Assembly (NCBI GenBank): GCA_000403255.2
Contig: KE159595.1
Coordinates: 1 to 64,000 of the forward strand
Source: Lachnospiraceae bacterium 3-1
Lineage (GTDB): Bacteria; Bacillota; Clostridia; Lachnospirales; Lachnospiraceae
DNA: 64,000 bases
Reading direction: 5' to 3'
A program made the position numbers and the translations under genes. The notes beneath the pieces are model-generated. The model searched no databases. It was given only the letters and a program-made list of their open reading frames with translations, and was not told the DNA's origin. How positions within the stretch are numbered: position 1 is the stretch's first letter; each line of letters opens with the position of its first letter. Positions 50,475-59,976 of this stretch are shown here, one piece after another.

Positions 50475-51074
50475 ATGACAGCAGGCGAAAAATTAGCGTT
50501 GCTACGTGAGAAAAAAGGTATTACACAAGAAAAATTGTCTGAAATATTAAATGTATCCCGGCAGTCTGTTTCAAGATGGGAAACTAATATAAGTTTTCCT
50601 GAAACGGACAAACTTATTAAATTAAGCAAATTATTTGAATGCAGTACTGATTTTCTGTTAAATGAAGATATTCAAGAAAATGCAGAAAACAGCATTGATG
50701 TATCCATTGATAATTGCTATAAGTTTATATGCGAGTGTGGATATTTCTTTTTGGCAACATCATTTAATAACCAGCCAAAATTAAGACCTTTTGGTATGAT
50801 TTATTCAAATAAAAAGGCATTATATATTGCTACAGATAAGCGGAAAAATGTTTATTCTGATTTAGTCGGAAATCCACAGATTGAAATAGCAAGCTATAAT
50901 GTGAACACACGCAAATGGATAAGAGTTAATGGAAAAGCAGAAGTTGAAAATTCCATTATGATTAGGGACGAAATGATGAACAAATACCCTTTGCTAAAAC
51001 AAAAATTTTTTGATGAAACAGAAATGTTTCTTGCCATTTTCAAATTGATTATTGATAAAATTAGTATTTATTAA
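50475..51074 (+). CDS. XRE helix-turn-helix fused to a PNPOx-like flavin domain
   Basis: 199 residues. The N-terminal 70 residues are a helix-turn-helix (ITQEKLSEILNVSRQSVSRW). From about residue 80, NCYKFICECGYFFLATSFNN, then QPKLRPFGMIYSNKKALYIA and TDKRKNVYSDLVGNPQIEIA match pyridoxamine-phosphate-oxidase-like flavin binding proteins. The C-terminus is a helical segment. Such fusions could sense flavin, redox or a bound small molecule. It lies 15 bases before a second flavin-fold gene that it may control. Confidence 0.82.
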   Translation: MTAGEKLALLREKKGITQEKLSEILNVSRQSVSRWETNISFPETDKLIKLSKLFECSTDFLLNEDIQENAENSIDVSIDNCYKFICECGYFFLATSFNNQPKLRPFGMIYSNKKALYIATDKRKNVYSDLVGNPQIEIASYNVNTRKWIRVNGKAEVENSIMIRDEMMNKYPLLKQKFFDETEMFLAIFKLIIDKISIY

Positions 51075-51089
51075 ACATGGAGGATTAAA

Positions 51090-51527
51090 ATGGAAAAACT
51101 AACTTTGGAAACAAAGAAAATACTGAACGAGCGATTTAACAAGGACAGCATAATTGCTTTGGCAACGGTACAAGACGGAATGCCATATGTCCGTAATGTG
51201 AATGGATTTTATGAAGATAGTTCATTCTATGTGATTACATATGCACTTTCCAATAAAATGAAACAAATAGAAAAAAGTCCATATGTGGCAATTAGTGGCG
51301 ACTGGTTTACTGCACATGGAAAAGGAGTAAACTTAGGTTGGTTTTGCGCAGACAAAAATAGAAACATTGCCAAGAAACTAAGAGAGGCTTTTAAGGAGTG
51401 GATTGACAATGGACACAATAATTTTGATGATGAAAATACTTGTATTCTTCGCATTGAATTGACGGACGGTGTTTTATTCTCACATGGAACAAGATATGAT
51501 ATAGATTTTTGTGATAAGAGTTGTTGA
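51090..51527 (+). CDS. PNPOx-like flavoprotein
   Basis: 145 residues after CATGGAGGA. SIIALATVQDGMPYVRNVNG, then SSFYVITYALSNKMKQIEKS and PYVAISGDWFTAHGKGVNLG are the FMN-binding split barrel of the pyridoxamine oxidase family. Related small proteins reduce or bind nitro- or quinone-type compounds; the substrate is unknown. It is probably co-transcribed with the XRE-flavin gene. Confidence 0.85.
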   Translation: MEKLTLETKKILNERFNKDSIIALATVQDGMPYVRNVNGFYEDSSFYVITYALSNKMKQIEKSPYVAISGDWFTAHGKGVNLGWFCADKNRNIAKKLREAFKEWIDNGHNNFDDENTCILRIELTDGVLFSHGTRYDIDFCDKSC

Positions 51528-51572
51528 TGAATTAAAAATTTGTTTTTTGAAAACAGAATATTGTTTACCTTT

Positions 51573-51612
51573 AGGTAGCGGTTATCTTAACAGACAATCA
51601 GCTACCTTTTTT
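51573..51612 (+). terminator. Terminator after the flavoprotein gene
   Basis: AGGTAGC and GCTACCT with six T, 46 bases after the stop. Confidence 0.85.
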
Positions 51613-51659
51613 ATTTTCAGAACCTATCAACACAGCACAGAAAGAATGAGGTATCAGAA

Positions 51660-52001
51660 ATGATTGAGAGCAAACAGGAAATCAGCAAGGACTTAGAAAA
51701 AGCATTGCAGGCATTGAAACAGGCGCAACAGCGTGTAGCCAATGAAAAGAAAAAACAGAACGAGAAGAAACGGAAAGCCGAGAACCACCACAAGTACATC
51801 ATGGGCGGTATCATTGTGAAGTATTTCCCCGACTGCTACCGCTATGACGAGGGCGAGTTAAACCGTATCTTGTCGGTTGCCTTACAGACAAGGGAGTGTC
51901 AGCAGATTATCTCTAAAATCAAAGCGGAAAGCCGAGAAACTGCTCCCCCACAAACCACTCTCCCCAATGCCGAAAACGAAAGCGAGGGCGGTACAGAATG
52001 A
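51660..52001 (+). CDS. DUF3847-family protein
   Basis: 113 residues. A coiled coil (LEKALQALKQAQQRVANEKK) leads to NHHKYIMGGIIVKYFPDCYR, then LNRILSVALQTRECQQIISK. It is the IME4 counterpart of 28603. Again it is close to oriT and the relaxase, which supports a place in the mobilization unit. Confidence 0.75.
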   Translation: MIESKQEISKDLEKALQALKQAQQRVANEKKKQNEKKRKAENHHKYIMGGIIVKYFPDCYRYDEGELNRILSVALQTRECQQIISKIKAESRETAPPQTTLPNAENESEGGTE

Positions 52002-52040
52002 CGAGGGCAACGGAACTGGAAAGCCGAGATAACGTATTCA

Positions 52041-52100
52041 CCCCGTTTACGGGGTGCGCACAGATATACCACCAGAGGTGGTATGTGCGCTCTCCGAGGG
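52041..52100 (+). other. Candidate MOBQ oriT of IME4
   Basis: GCGCACA (52056-52062) pairs with TGTGCGC (52084-52090), with an inner ATACCACC/GGTGGTAT stem capped by AGA. A perfect CCCCGT/ACGGGG hairpin (52041-52054) lies before it, and GCGCTCTCC follows as the nick-like region. The layout matches 29655-29705 in IME3. The 52101-52307 stretch holds no clear gene. Confidence 0.65.
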
Positions 52101-52307
52101 GCAAGTTTCACTTGCATGGACTCCTGCGGAGGGCGTTGTCTGCCTTGCGGCAGCCAAAAGGGGAAACGACAATTCCCCTTCGCAAGCTGCGCTTGCTACT
52201 CCTTAGTGAACTTTGCGTTCAGACAAAAGCCAAAGTGCGGCTTTTATCTGCCCACAAAGTCTGTCCATGCGCTCCACTACCCTGTTGGCAGAATGTAGGT
52301 GTTGTGT

Positions 52308-53882
52308 ATGGGTAATGTCACAAAACAGGCAAGCACACGTTTCTCCATAGTCAAGCGGAGCAAGGGGCAGTCAGCGGTTGAGAAAGCGTCCTATATCAGC
52401 AGGAGTATTCTTGTCAGCGAGTTTGACGGGCAGACCTACCGCCCGAAATACCATGAAGATTTAGTCCACAGCGAAATCACTCTCCCACCCAATGCGCCCA
52501 AAGAATATGCAGACCGAGCCACCTTATGGAACGCTGTTGAACTGTCAGAGAAAGGGCAGAAATCACAGCTTGCGAGAATGTTGAAAGCGTCACTCCCCAA
52601 CGAATGGAGTTATGAACTTGCGGAGGAAGTTGTAAGGGATTATGTGCAGAGGAATTTTGTTGACAAGGGAATGTGCGCTGATTGGGCAATCCATGACAGC
52701 GAGAACGACAAAGGACAGCGCAATCTCCATATCCATGTTTTACTCACAATGCGCCCTCTCACTGAAAACGGGGAATGGGGAGCAAAACAAAAGAAGATTT
52801 ATGACCTTGACGAAAACGGCGAGAAAATACCAGTGATTGATAAAAGGACAGGTCAGCAGAAAGTTGACAAGCGGAACAGGAAACAGTGGAAATGCCACAC
52901 CGCCGACAGCACCGACTGGAACAGCAAAGAGAACGCCAAAATGTGGCGCAAGGATTTAGCCGACACAATCAATGCTACCAATGAGCAGTTGGGGATTGCG
53001 CTACATTGGGAACACCGCTCTTTTAAGGAACAGGGGATTGACAGAGAGCCGACAATCCATATCGGGGCGGTTGCCAACGCTTTAGAACGCAAAGGCATAC
53101 AGACCGAGAGGGGCAACATCAATCGGGAAATCGTCAAAAACAATATGCTGTTGGAACAGGCGAAAGAAATGCTCATGCTTGCCAAGCAGGAACTTCACAG
53201 CGCACAATACGCCAAGATTAAGAGTACAGCGGTCAGCGTAAAGAATGAAGTCATGGAGATGATTGCAAAAGTGAGGGAGCGCAAAGGCAGATTAGACTTG
53301 CCGATTGTCAGCGGAAAGCACCTAAGAAGAATATCCGACAGAACCGCCTTGCAGTCAGCCGATAATGCGGAGAAATTCATCACCACAAGGAAGATAGACA
53401 GCTTTGAGAGCCTTGCGAAATTCACAGCGGATAAGGAACAGAAATACAGCCAGCTTGAAACAGTGCATTTGTCAAAGGGGCAGAAACTAAACCGATTAAA
53501 GGAACTGTCAAAAATGTATGCCCTCTTTGCGCCGATCCAAGCCACCTATAAGGAGAGCCAGTCTCTCAAAGGACTTGCAAAAATGCGGTATGATAAGGAG
53601 CATAAGGACAGCTTATCGAAGTACCCCGAATTAAAGGAGCGTATGCAGAGCCTTTTACAGAATGGCGAGAAGATAACGCCGAAACAGTGGAAAGCAGAGA
53701 TACAGTCTTTGCAATCCGAGTATGACAGTATCGGCAAGGAGCAAAGCAAGACCGCAACAGAGTTAGCGTATGCAGAAATTATCAGCTACAACAGAAAGAA
53801 CCTTGAGAGGGAGCTTCAGAACGAGAGCCGACAGCATAACAGGCAACAAAACAAAACGAAACGGAGGGAGGAAGAAATTTAA
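52308..53882 (+). CDS. MobA/MobL (MOBQ) relaxase of IME4
   Basis: 524 residues from ATG 52308; in-frame TTG/GTG codons just upstream are alternatives. SIVKRSKGQSAVEKASYISR (candidate tyrosine), then MCADWAIHDSENDKGQRNLH and HIHVLLTMR give the metal-binding histidines. A coiled-coil C-terminus follows. The oriT-like hairpin lies 210 bases upstream. It diverges from the IME3 relaxase, so the two probably prefer their own oriT. Confidence 0.9.
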   Translation: MGNVTKQASTRFSIVKRSKGQSAVEKASYISRSILVSEFDGQTYRPKYHEDLVHSEITLPPNAPKEYADRATLWNAVELSEKGQKSQLARMLKASLPNEWSYELAEEVVRDYVQRNFVDKGMCADWAIHDSENDKGQRNLHIHVLLTMRPLTENGEWGAKQKKIYDLDENGEKIPVIDKRTGQQKVDKRNRKQWKCHTADSTDWNSKENAKMWRKDLADTINATNEQLGIALHWEHRSFKEQGIDREPTIHIGAVANALERKGIQTERGNINREIVKNNMLLEQAKEMLMLAKQELHSAQYAKIKSTAVSVKNEVMEMIAKVRERKGRLDLPIVSGKHLRRISDRTALQSADNAEKFITTRKIDSFESLAKFTADKEQKYSQLETVHLSKGQKLNRLKELSKMYALFAPIQATYKESQSLKGLAKMRYDKEHKDSLSKYPELKERMQSLLQNGEKITPKQWKAEIQSLQSEYDSIGKEQSKTATELAYAEIISYNRKNLERELQNESRQHNRQQNKTKRREEEI

Positions 53883-53962
53883 TGAAAATCTGATAGAAAT
53901 ATGAGTGTGATTGTGGTATTCTATTAAATGTACAAATCGGGATTGTTGGAGGATATTTAATT

Positions 53963-54619
53963 GTGAACAAGGCATGGTCAGAACTGAATAAAACAATGCA
54001 AACACAAATCAAAAAGAAAGACACCTATGAAGCAGGCATTGACACATTATTTGAATTGCGAAATCAGTTAATGGAAACCTTAAAATCATTTAACGAGGAA
54101 TTATGCAGAGAAGATTTTGACGCAATTCCATTTATAAATGCAGACGGTTATCATAGTAAAACGATTGCATATTCAATTTGGCATATTTTCCGTATTGAAG
54201 ATATAGTTGCACACACATTGATAAGCGAAAATGAGCAAGTGTTTTTTGCGGGCAATTATCAAGAACGTATCAATTCGCCTATAATTACAACAGGAAATGA
54301 ACTTGTAAAAGAGCAGATTGCAGATTTTTCAAAGCGACTTAACTTGAAAGAACTTTATTCCTATATTTTTGAGGTAAAGGATAGCACCGAGAAAATAATC
54401 AATAGCTTATCCTATGATGAATTGAAAAAGAAAATATCAGAAGAAAGAAAAGAACACTTAAAATTATTAAATGTTGTAAGTAATGATGAAAATGCAATTT
54501 GGCTTATTGATTATTGGTGCGGTAAAGATATTCGAGGGTTAATACAAATGCCTTTTTCAAGACATTGGATTATGCACATAGAAGCAAGTTTGCGTATAAA
54601 AAACAAGATACATTCATAA
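53963..54619 (+). CDS. DinB-like four-helix protein
   Basis: 218 residues from GTG 53963 after TTGGAGGATA. ADGYHSKTIAYSIWHIFRIE and MPFSRHWIMHIEASLRIKNK hold the histidines expected for the metal site of DinB/YfiT-type bundles. The family includes thiol-dependent transferases, but the task of this one is unknown. It is AT-rich cargo between relaxase and recombinase. Confidence 0.75.
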   Translation: MNKAWSELNKTMQTQIKKKDTYEAGIDTLFELRNQLMETLKSFNEELCREDFDAIPFINADGYHSKTIAYSIWHIFRIEDIVAHTLISENEQVFFAGNYQERINSPIITTGNELVKEQIADFSKRLNLKELYSYIFEVKDSTEKIINSLSYDELKKKISEERKEHLKLLNVVSNDENAIWLIDYWCGKDIRGLIQMPFSRHWIMHIEASLRIKNKIHS

Positions 54620-54683
54620 GTGCAAATTCCAGTTTGTCGAAACAACCATTGCCACAATCACAACAGAATAGTTACATAGCGTC

Positions 54684-54720
54684 AGAGCGTATAGAAAAAA
54701 GTCTATGCGCTCTATTTTAT
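54684..54720 (+). terminator. Terminator after the DinB-like gene
   Basis: AGAGCGTATAGA and TCTATGCGCTCT with a T-rich tail, 64 bases after the stop. Confidence 0.85.
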
Positions 54721-54737
54721 TGTAAAGGAGCAGATTT

Positions 54738-54911
54738 ATGAGTAAAGACAGCAAGGCACAGCATAGAGCCGCCCGACAGCACCAACCCACAAAAATAATC
54801 GTGGAAAGGCACTATGTAGGCACTGAAAAAATGGAAACGGTATTCAAGCGGATAGCCGAGGAACAGATAACAAAAAAGGTTAAGGAGATAGCGGAAAACA
54901 ACGTAAATTAG
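54738..54911 (+). CDS. Small protein preceding the recombinase
   Basis: Fifty-seven residues from ATG 54738 (AAAGGAG upstream): SKDSKAQHRAARQHQPTKII, then VERHYVGTEKMETVFKRIAE. It takes the position of TnpW and of the IME3 protein 35146. Basic start and helical end; function unknown. Confidence 0.6.
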   Translation: MSKDSKAQHRAARQHQPTKIIVERHYVGTEKMETVFKRIAEEQITKKVKEIAENNVN

Positions 54912-54981
54912 CACTGGAAACGGAAAAGGGAATATAGTATAATAGGAGTTGAGGAAGTCCCTTTTCATTAAGGAGGACGAC

Positions 54982-56619
54982 ATGAAAAGGGCAAAACTGA
55001 ATAACGACAAAATCACTGCTTTATATTGCAGGCTTTCCAAAGATGACGGCACGAACAATGAGAGCATGAGTATCAGCACACAGAAAACCATGCTGAAAGA
55101 TTATGCAAAGCGCAACGGTTTTCTGAACTGCCAGTTCTACGTTGATGACGGTTACAGCGGTACGAACTACGACCGCCCCGCTTTCCGACAGCTTATCGAG
55201 GACATACAGGACGGGGAAGTGTCAACGCTCATCACAAAAGACCTGTCACGATTGGGGAGGAATTATCTTGAAACGGGTACTTATATCGAGGTATTTTTCC
55301 CTAATCATAACGTGCGGTACATTGCAATCAATGACGGAGTGGACTCCATAGACAACGCACAAATGGATATTACACCATTCCGCAACATCATCAATGAAAT
55401 GTACGCAAAGGACACGTCAAGGAAAATTAAGAGCGCACTCCACGCAAGGAGAATGCAGGGCAAGTATATGGCTACTACCGCCCCATTCGGTTATCAGAAA
55501 GACGAGAAAGACCATAACCACCTTGTCATTGATGAAGTGACCGCCCCTGTTGTGGAACTGATTTTCTCAATCGCCGAGGAGGGTGTGGGGCTTCACACTA
55601 TCTGTAACCGCTTGCGAAAGGCAAAAGTGCTGAAACCGAGTTTTTACAAAAAGGAACTGTTTGAGCGGTTTATGGACGAGGAAAAAATGTATGACTGGGA
55701 CACTGCCTATGTCAGTCAGATATTGCACAATCCCGTCTATGCAGGAAACCTCACCGTTGCGGACAAGCCGACCAAGACCATGCGTTCCAAGAAAAGACAG
55801 TATATCCCGTATGCGGAGCGTGAAATCATCTATGGCACGCATGAGCCGATTATCGAACAGAACCGCTGGAACAACGTGCAGAAGATTTTGCAGAGCAGAC
55901 CGCCCGTTATCGGGGAAAGTTCAAGCGGATATGACAACATCTTCCGAGGGGTTATCAAGTGCGCCGATTGTGGGAGTGCCATGCTTGCCAAAGTCGAGCA
56001 GAAAAGAAAGCGGAACAATGTATTAGACAAGACTTTCTACTGCTGTACCAAATACCGCAAGTTTGGGAAAGAGGGCTGTTCGGCACACACCATTGAGGCG
56101 AGGACGGTTCACGAAGTGGTGCTTGCAGACATTCAGAAACACGCAGGACAGGCACTGACGGACAGGAAAGCTATGGTAACGGAGATTGCGGAGCGTCTTA
56201 ATCTCCAAATGTCGGCGGACAGGGAACAGCAGAAAAAGGAACTAAGGCAATGTAAACAGCGTGTGTCGGAGATTGAAAACCTGTATGCCAAGCTGTACGA
56301 GGACTTGACAAGGGAACTGCTGACCGAAAAGCGTTTTCAGATGTTGTCGGCAAGGTATGACAGCGAGCAGGAAGAACTGACAGCCAAGATAAAGGAACTT
56401 GAAAAAAGTGCCATAGCGGACAAGGAGCAGTTATTTTCCATTGAACAGTTTGCGGAGCAGATAAGCGGTTATGCAGGAATAACGGAACTCAATTTTAAGA
56501 TAATCAATCAACTGATAGAAAAAATTCTTGTTTCTGAACCCGTAGAAGTTGACGGGCAGAAAATTCAACGACTTACTATCCATTACAAATTCATAGGGGC
56601 ATTGGAAACCCTTGAATAA
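54982..56619 (+). CDS. Large serine recombinase of IME4
   Basis: The start ATG 54982 follows AAGGAGGACG and gives 545 residues. Catalytic serine in ALYCRLSKDDGTNNESMSIS, then DDGYSGTNYDRPAFRQLIED and ITKDLSRLGRNYLETGTYIE. A recombinase domain, a zinc ribbon (CADCGSAMLAKVEQKRK) and a coiled coil near residue 410-500 follow. It lies 41 bases from the junction with topB. It is apparently complete and responsible for insertion into the TDAGREGE codons. Confidence 0.92.
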   Translation: MKRAKLNNDKITALYCRLSKDDGTNNESMSISTQKTMLKDYAKRNGFLNCQFYVDDGYSGTNYDRPAFRQLIEDIQDGEVSTLITKDLSRLGRNYLETGTYIEVFFPNHNVRYIAINDGVDSIDNAQMDITPFRNIINEMYAKDTSRKIKSALHARRMQGKYMATTAPFGYQKDEKDHNHLVIDEVTAPVVELIFSIAEEGVGLHTICNRLRKAKVLKPSFYKKELFERFMDEEKMYDWDTAYVSQILHNPVYAGNLTVADKPTKTMRSKKRQYIPYAEREIIYGTHEPIIEQNRWNNVQKILQSRPPVIGESSSGYDNIFRGVIKCADCGSAMLAKVEQKRKRNNVLDKTFYCCTKYRKFGKEGCSAHTIEARTVHEVVLADIQKHAGQALTDRKAMVTEIAERLNLQMSADREQQKKELRQCKQRVSEIENLYAKLYEDLTRELLTEKRFQMLSARYDSEQEELTAKIKELEKSAIADKEQLFSIEQFAEQISGYAGITELNFKIINQLIEKILVSEPVEVDGQKIQRLTIHYKFIGALETLE

Positions 56620-56660
56620 TGGATATTCTCTAAGTCACCTATTCCAACTATCCAACAGAC

Positions 56661-58448
56661 GCAGGGCGGGAGGGAGAACTGATCTTCCGCCTTGTGTATG
56701 ACCAGGCAGGGTGCAGGAAACCCATAAAGCGGCTCTGGATTTCCTCTATGGAGGAAAGCGCAATCCGTGAAGGCTTTGCAAACCTGCGTCCGGGAAGCGA
56801 TTATGATAACCTCTACCACTCCGCACTGTGCAGGCAGAGGGCGGACTGGCTGGTGGGGCTGAACGGCACGAGGCTTTTTACAGTCCTGTATGGTGGCAAG
56901 GTATTAAAGGTCGGCAGGGTGCAGACACCAACGCTTGCGATGCTGGTGGAGCGTGAGGAAAAAATCAGGAATTTCAAAAAAGAACCATATTATACAGCGC
57001 ATATCCTGACGGGCGGCATGGATGCGGCAACGGAGAAGATAGCTGAAAAGGCGCAGGCAGAGGGCATCGCTGCAGCGTGTGAAAGCAAAACCGCCACGGT
57101 TGTTTCCGTCACAAAAGAGAAGAAAACCGTACAGCCGCCGAAACTCTATGACCTGACCTCGTTACAGAGGGATGCGAACCGCTTATTCGGCTTTACCGCA
57201 AAGCAGACCTTAGAATATACGCAGAGTCTTTATGAGAAAAAGCTGGTCACATATCCCCGGACGGACAGCCAGTATTTATCGGACGATATGGAAGATACGG
57301 CAAGGGCAGTGATCGGGGCGGTTTACAAGGCGATTCTCTTTGAAGAACTCTCCGGGGCAGAGCCGGATATAAAGAGGGTAATGGACAGCAAAAAAGTGAC
57401 AGACCACCACGCAATCATTCCCACAATGGAGATCGCAAAGGCTGACCTTTCCGTCGTGCCGGAGGGGGAGATGAAAATCCTCTCCCTTGCCGCCAACCGC
57501 CTGCTCTGCGCCACAGGACAAAAGCATGAGTATGAAACGGTCAGGGCAGAGTTTGACTGTAACAGCGCTGTTTTTACTGTTTCTGGGAAATCCGTAATAA
57601 AGAATGGGTGGAAAGATTTTGAAGCCGCACTGAAGCGTTCTTATAAAACCACGGAAGATAAGGAAAAAGAGGAAAAGAAGCTGCCGGAGCTTTCGAAAGG
57701 GATGGTTTTTGAAGGAGTGCAGACGAATGTAACGGAGCATTTCACGCAGCCGCCGAAGCATTTTACGGAGGACAGTTTATTGTCGGCAATGGAACGTGCC
57801 GGGGCGGAGGATATGGGCGATGAAGTGGAACGGAAAGGGCTTGGCACACCTGCTACACGGGCGGATGTGATTGAGAAGTTAGTCAAGGACGGTTTCGTAA
57901 AACGTGAGAAAAAGCAGATGATTCCTACGGAAGATGGAGTAAAGCTGATCACCGTGCTGCCTGATGTGATGAAATCCCCGCAGCTTACCGCTGATTGGGA
58001 AAATGCCCTTACCCTTGTGGCAAAGGGGGAATATCCCATGCAGGCGTTTATGGACGGAATTGCTGATCTGGTAAACGGGCTTGTGCAGATTTACCACAGT
58101 ATCAGTGACGAACAGAAATCCATGTTCGGGGGCGGCGCACAGGAAGTTTTTGGCAAATGCCCGAAGTGCGGCGGCGATGTGGTAAAAGGGAAATTCGGCG
58201 CTTATTGTAAAAATAAATGCGGCATGAACGTGTCCAGGGTAATGGGGGCAGCGCTTACCGACAGCCAGGCAAAAAGCCTGCTGGAAGGGAAAAAGACCCT
58301 TGTGAAAGGCTTGAGGGGGAAGAAAGGCAGCTATGATGCGTACCTGATACCGGAGGGCGTGGAGAATTACTCCTATACCAAAGACGGGAAGGAAATCAAA
58401 GGCTCGCAGTATAAAGTGAAGATGGAATTTCCCAAAAAGAAAAAATAA
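56661..58448 (+). pseudogene. topB: Topoisomerase III, C-terminal part
   Basis: The frame resumes as AGREGELIFRLVYDQAGCRK, the second half of the TOPRIM motif. Further on come the type IA active-site region (KKLVTYPRTDSQYLSDDMED) and GTPATRADVIEKLVKDGFVK. A C-terminal zinc-ribbon (CPKCGGDVVKGKFGAYC) closes it. Without IME4 the protein would be about 700 residues, the normal TopB size. Topoisomerase III genes in ICEs are thought to aid transfer or replication. An ORF from ATG 56694 could yield a fragment without a catalytic site. Confidence 0.92.
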
Positions 58449-58465
58449 CAGGGGAGGTAATCTAT

Positions 58466-59239
58466 TTGCATACGGAAGGAGTGCCTGCCGCAATGCAGGA
58501 TGGGCGGGTATTTGCGGACAGACTGAACTATGTGTACGGAACTGACTGTATGAACATATTAGCAAAACTGCCATGTGAAAGTGTCGATCTGGTTATTGCT
58601 GACCCGCCATATTACAGAATGAAAGGCGGATTCGATTTTGTGTTTCATTCTGAGGAGGAATATCTGGAATGGTGTTCCCTATGGGCGGCAGAGTGCTGCC
58701 GGGTATTAAAGTCGACAGGGGCGTTCTATTGTTGGGGAAGCTGCCTGATGATAGATAAACTTTCAGTCCTTGTTTTGGATCGGCTTGACTGGATAAAAAG
58801 AAATCTGATTGTATGGAATTATAAAACGGGGCGTCCGGCAAAGGCATCATACCGTAATGAAACAGAACTGCTTTGGTTTTATAGTAAAGCGCTGCACACA
58901 CTCAATATTGATGAAGTCAGAGTTGCTTACAGCAAAGGGGGTGAAAAGGACAAACGGAAAAATCCGAAAGGGAAGTCCTGTGGGAATGTGTGGGAATTTT
59001 CACGCATTATGCCCAATTATAAAGAATGGACAGGTCATCCCACGCAGAAACCGGAGAAACTGGCAGAGAGAATCCTGCTTGCAAGCAGTAAGCCGGGCGA
59101 TTTAGTGCTGATACCGTTTGCCGGAAGCGGTACGGAGATAGAAGCCTGCATCAGAACCGGGCGGAATTGGCTGGCGGCAGAGAAAGAAGAACAGTACATA
59201 CAGGATTTCATATTGCCAAGGATACAGTCTTTTACGTGA
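58466..59239 (+). CDS. DNA methylase (second)
   Basis: 257 residues from TTG 58466 (AGGGGAGGTAATC upstream). DLVIADPPYYRMKGGFDFVF is motif IV, HPTQKPEKLAERILLASSKP and FAGSGTEIEACIRTGRNWLA are the AdoMet-binding block. Beta-class order again. Neighbouring topB ends 18 bases earlier. It may modify the ICE against restriction or regulate its genes. Confidence 0.88.
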   Translation: MHTEGVPAAMQDGRVFADRLNYVYGTDCMNILAKLPCESVDLVIADPPYYRMKGGFDFVFHSEEEYLEWCSLWAAECCRVLKSTGAFYCWGSCLMIDKLSVLVLDRLDWIKRNLIVWNYKTGRPAKASYRNETELLWFYSKALHTLNIDEVRVAYSKGGEKDKRKNPKGKSCGNVWEFSRIMPNYKEWTGHPTQKPEKLAERILLASSKPGDLVLIPFAGSGTEIEACIRTGRNWLAAEKEEQYIQDFILPRIQSFT

Positions 59240-59253
59240 AGGACTGTAAAAAG

Positions 59254-59286
59254 AGCGCAGGGGCATAGCAATCTCCTGCGCTTTTA
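59254..59286 (+). terminator. Terminator after the second methylase
   Basis: AGCGCAGG and CCTGCGCT with a TTTTAT tail. Confidence 0.8.
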
Positions 59287-59316
59287 TATAAATTTGATAA
59301 AAGAGAGGAAAACAGT

Positions 59317-59604
59317 ATGAGTGAAGCAATGGAAAATGTAACAGAAAACATTCCTGCAGGAAAGACAGGGGAAACCAAAGCGGAGAAATTTATCCGGCTT
59401 GGGGAGTACCGCATCAATAAGGCGATGGATTCCATTGGCAGGATTGAGAACCTTGCCAACAGGTCGGCGTATGACTATACACCGGAACAGGTGGAGGCTA
59501 TGTTTTCCGTCCTGGAGTCTAAGGTGGCGGAAGTCAAAGCAAAGTTTGCAGCCACAAAAGCGAAAGAAAATACAGCTTTTTCTTTCGGCAGCAAAACAGA
59601 ATAA
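59317..59604 (+). CDS. Small conserved ICE protein
   Basis: 95 residues after AAAGAGAGG. It reads ETKAEKFIRLGEYRINKAMD, then SIGRIENLANRSAYDYTPEQ, VEAMFSVLESKVAEVKAKFA. It is helical and not recognised to a function; similar proteins precede the SNF2 gene in related ICEs. Confidence 0.65.
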   Translation: MSEAMENVTENIPAGKTGETKAEKFIRLGEYRINKAMDSIGRIENLANRSAYDYTPEQVEAMFSVLESKVAEVKAKFAATKAKENTAFSFGSKTE

Positions 59605-59611
59605 GGAGGGA

Positions 59612-59965
59612 ATGGCAATGGGAGCAGAGATTTTAAGCACAGGTGATAAGGTTTTAAATGCGATGAAAGAGATGGATATGAGTATACCGGGGCTGGCGGC
59701 ATTATCCGGCGTCCGTGAGGATACGCTCCTGGACATCATGGCGGGAATCCGTGAGGCGGACATAAACACGCTCTGCCAGGTTGCGGATGCGCTCGGTATT
59801 TGTGTGCGTGAGCTGTGTCCGGATGAGGAACGGTATTCAATCCCGGTAGAAAAGAATACCCTTGCGAAGCTGATCGTGGTCAGCGAGATAAACGGGGTGG
59901 AACTGGATGCGCTGGTGGCTTCCATTCTGGAAAAGGGCATTGAGGAAAACGGGTTCTATGATTAA
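59612..59965 (+). CDS. XRE-like DNA-binding protein
   Basis: 117 residues from ATG 59612 (AAGGAGGG upstream). MSIPGLAALSGVREDTLLDI, then NTLCQVADALGICVRELCPD is a helix-turn-helix of the short XRE type. The C-terminal part (KLIVVSEINGVELDALVASI) may make dimers. It ends 11 bases before the giant gene and may regulate it. Confidence 0.75.
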   Translation: MAMGAEILSTGDKVLNAMKEMDMSIPGLAALSGVREDTLLDIMAGIREADINTLCQVADALGICVRELCPDEERYSIPVEKNTLAKLIVVSEINGVELDALVASILEKGIEENGFYD

Positions 59966-59976
59966 GGAGGGTGCGG

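Larger units (their letters stand above)
49164..56660 (+). mobile_element. IME4, mobilizable element inside topB
   Basis: Both junctions fall in the TopB TDAGREGE codons. The left end GTTGGATAGT is repeated inverted at the right end (ACTATCCAAC, 56648-56657), as expected for a palindromic attP of a serine integrase. It contains two small genes, an XRE-flavoprotein pair, DUF3847, an oriT hairpin, a MOBQ relaxase, a DinB-like gene, a small protein and a serine recombinase. All frames look intact. It has no replication gene of its own. Confidence 0.9.
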
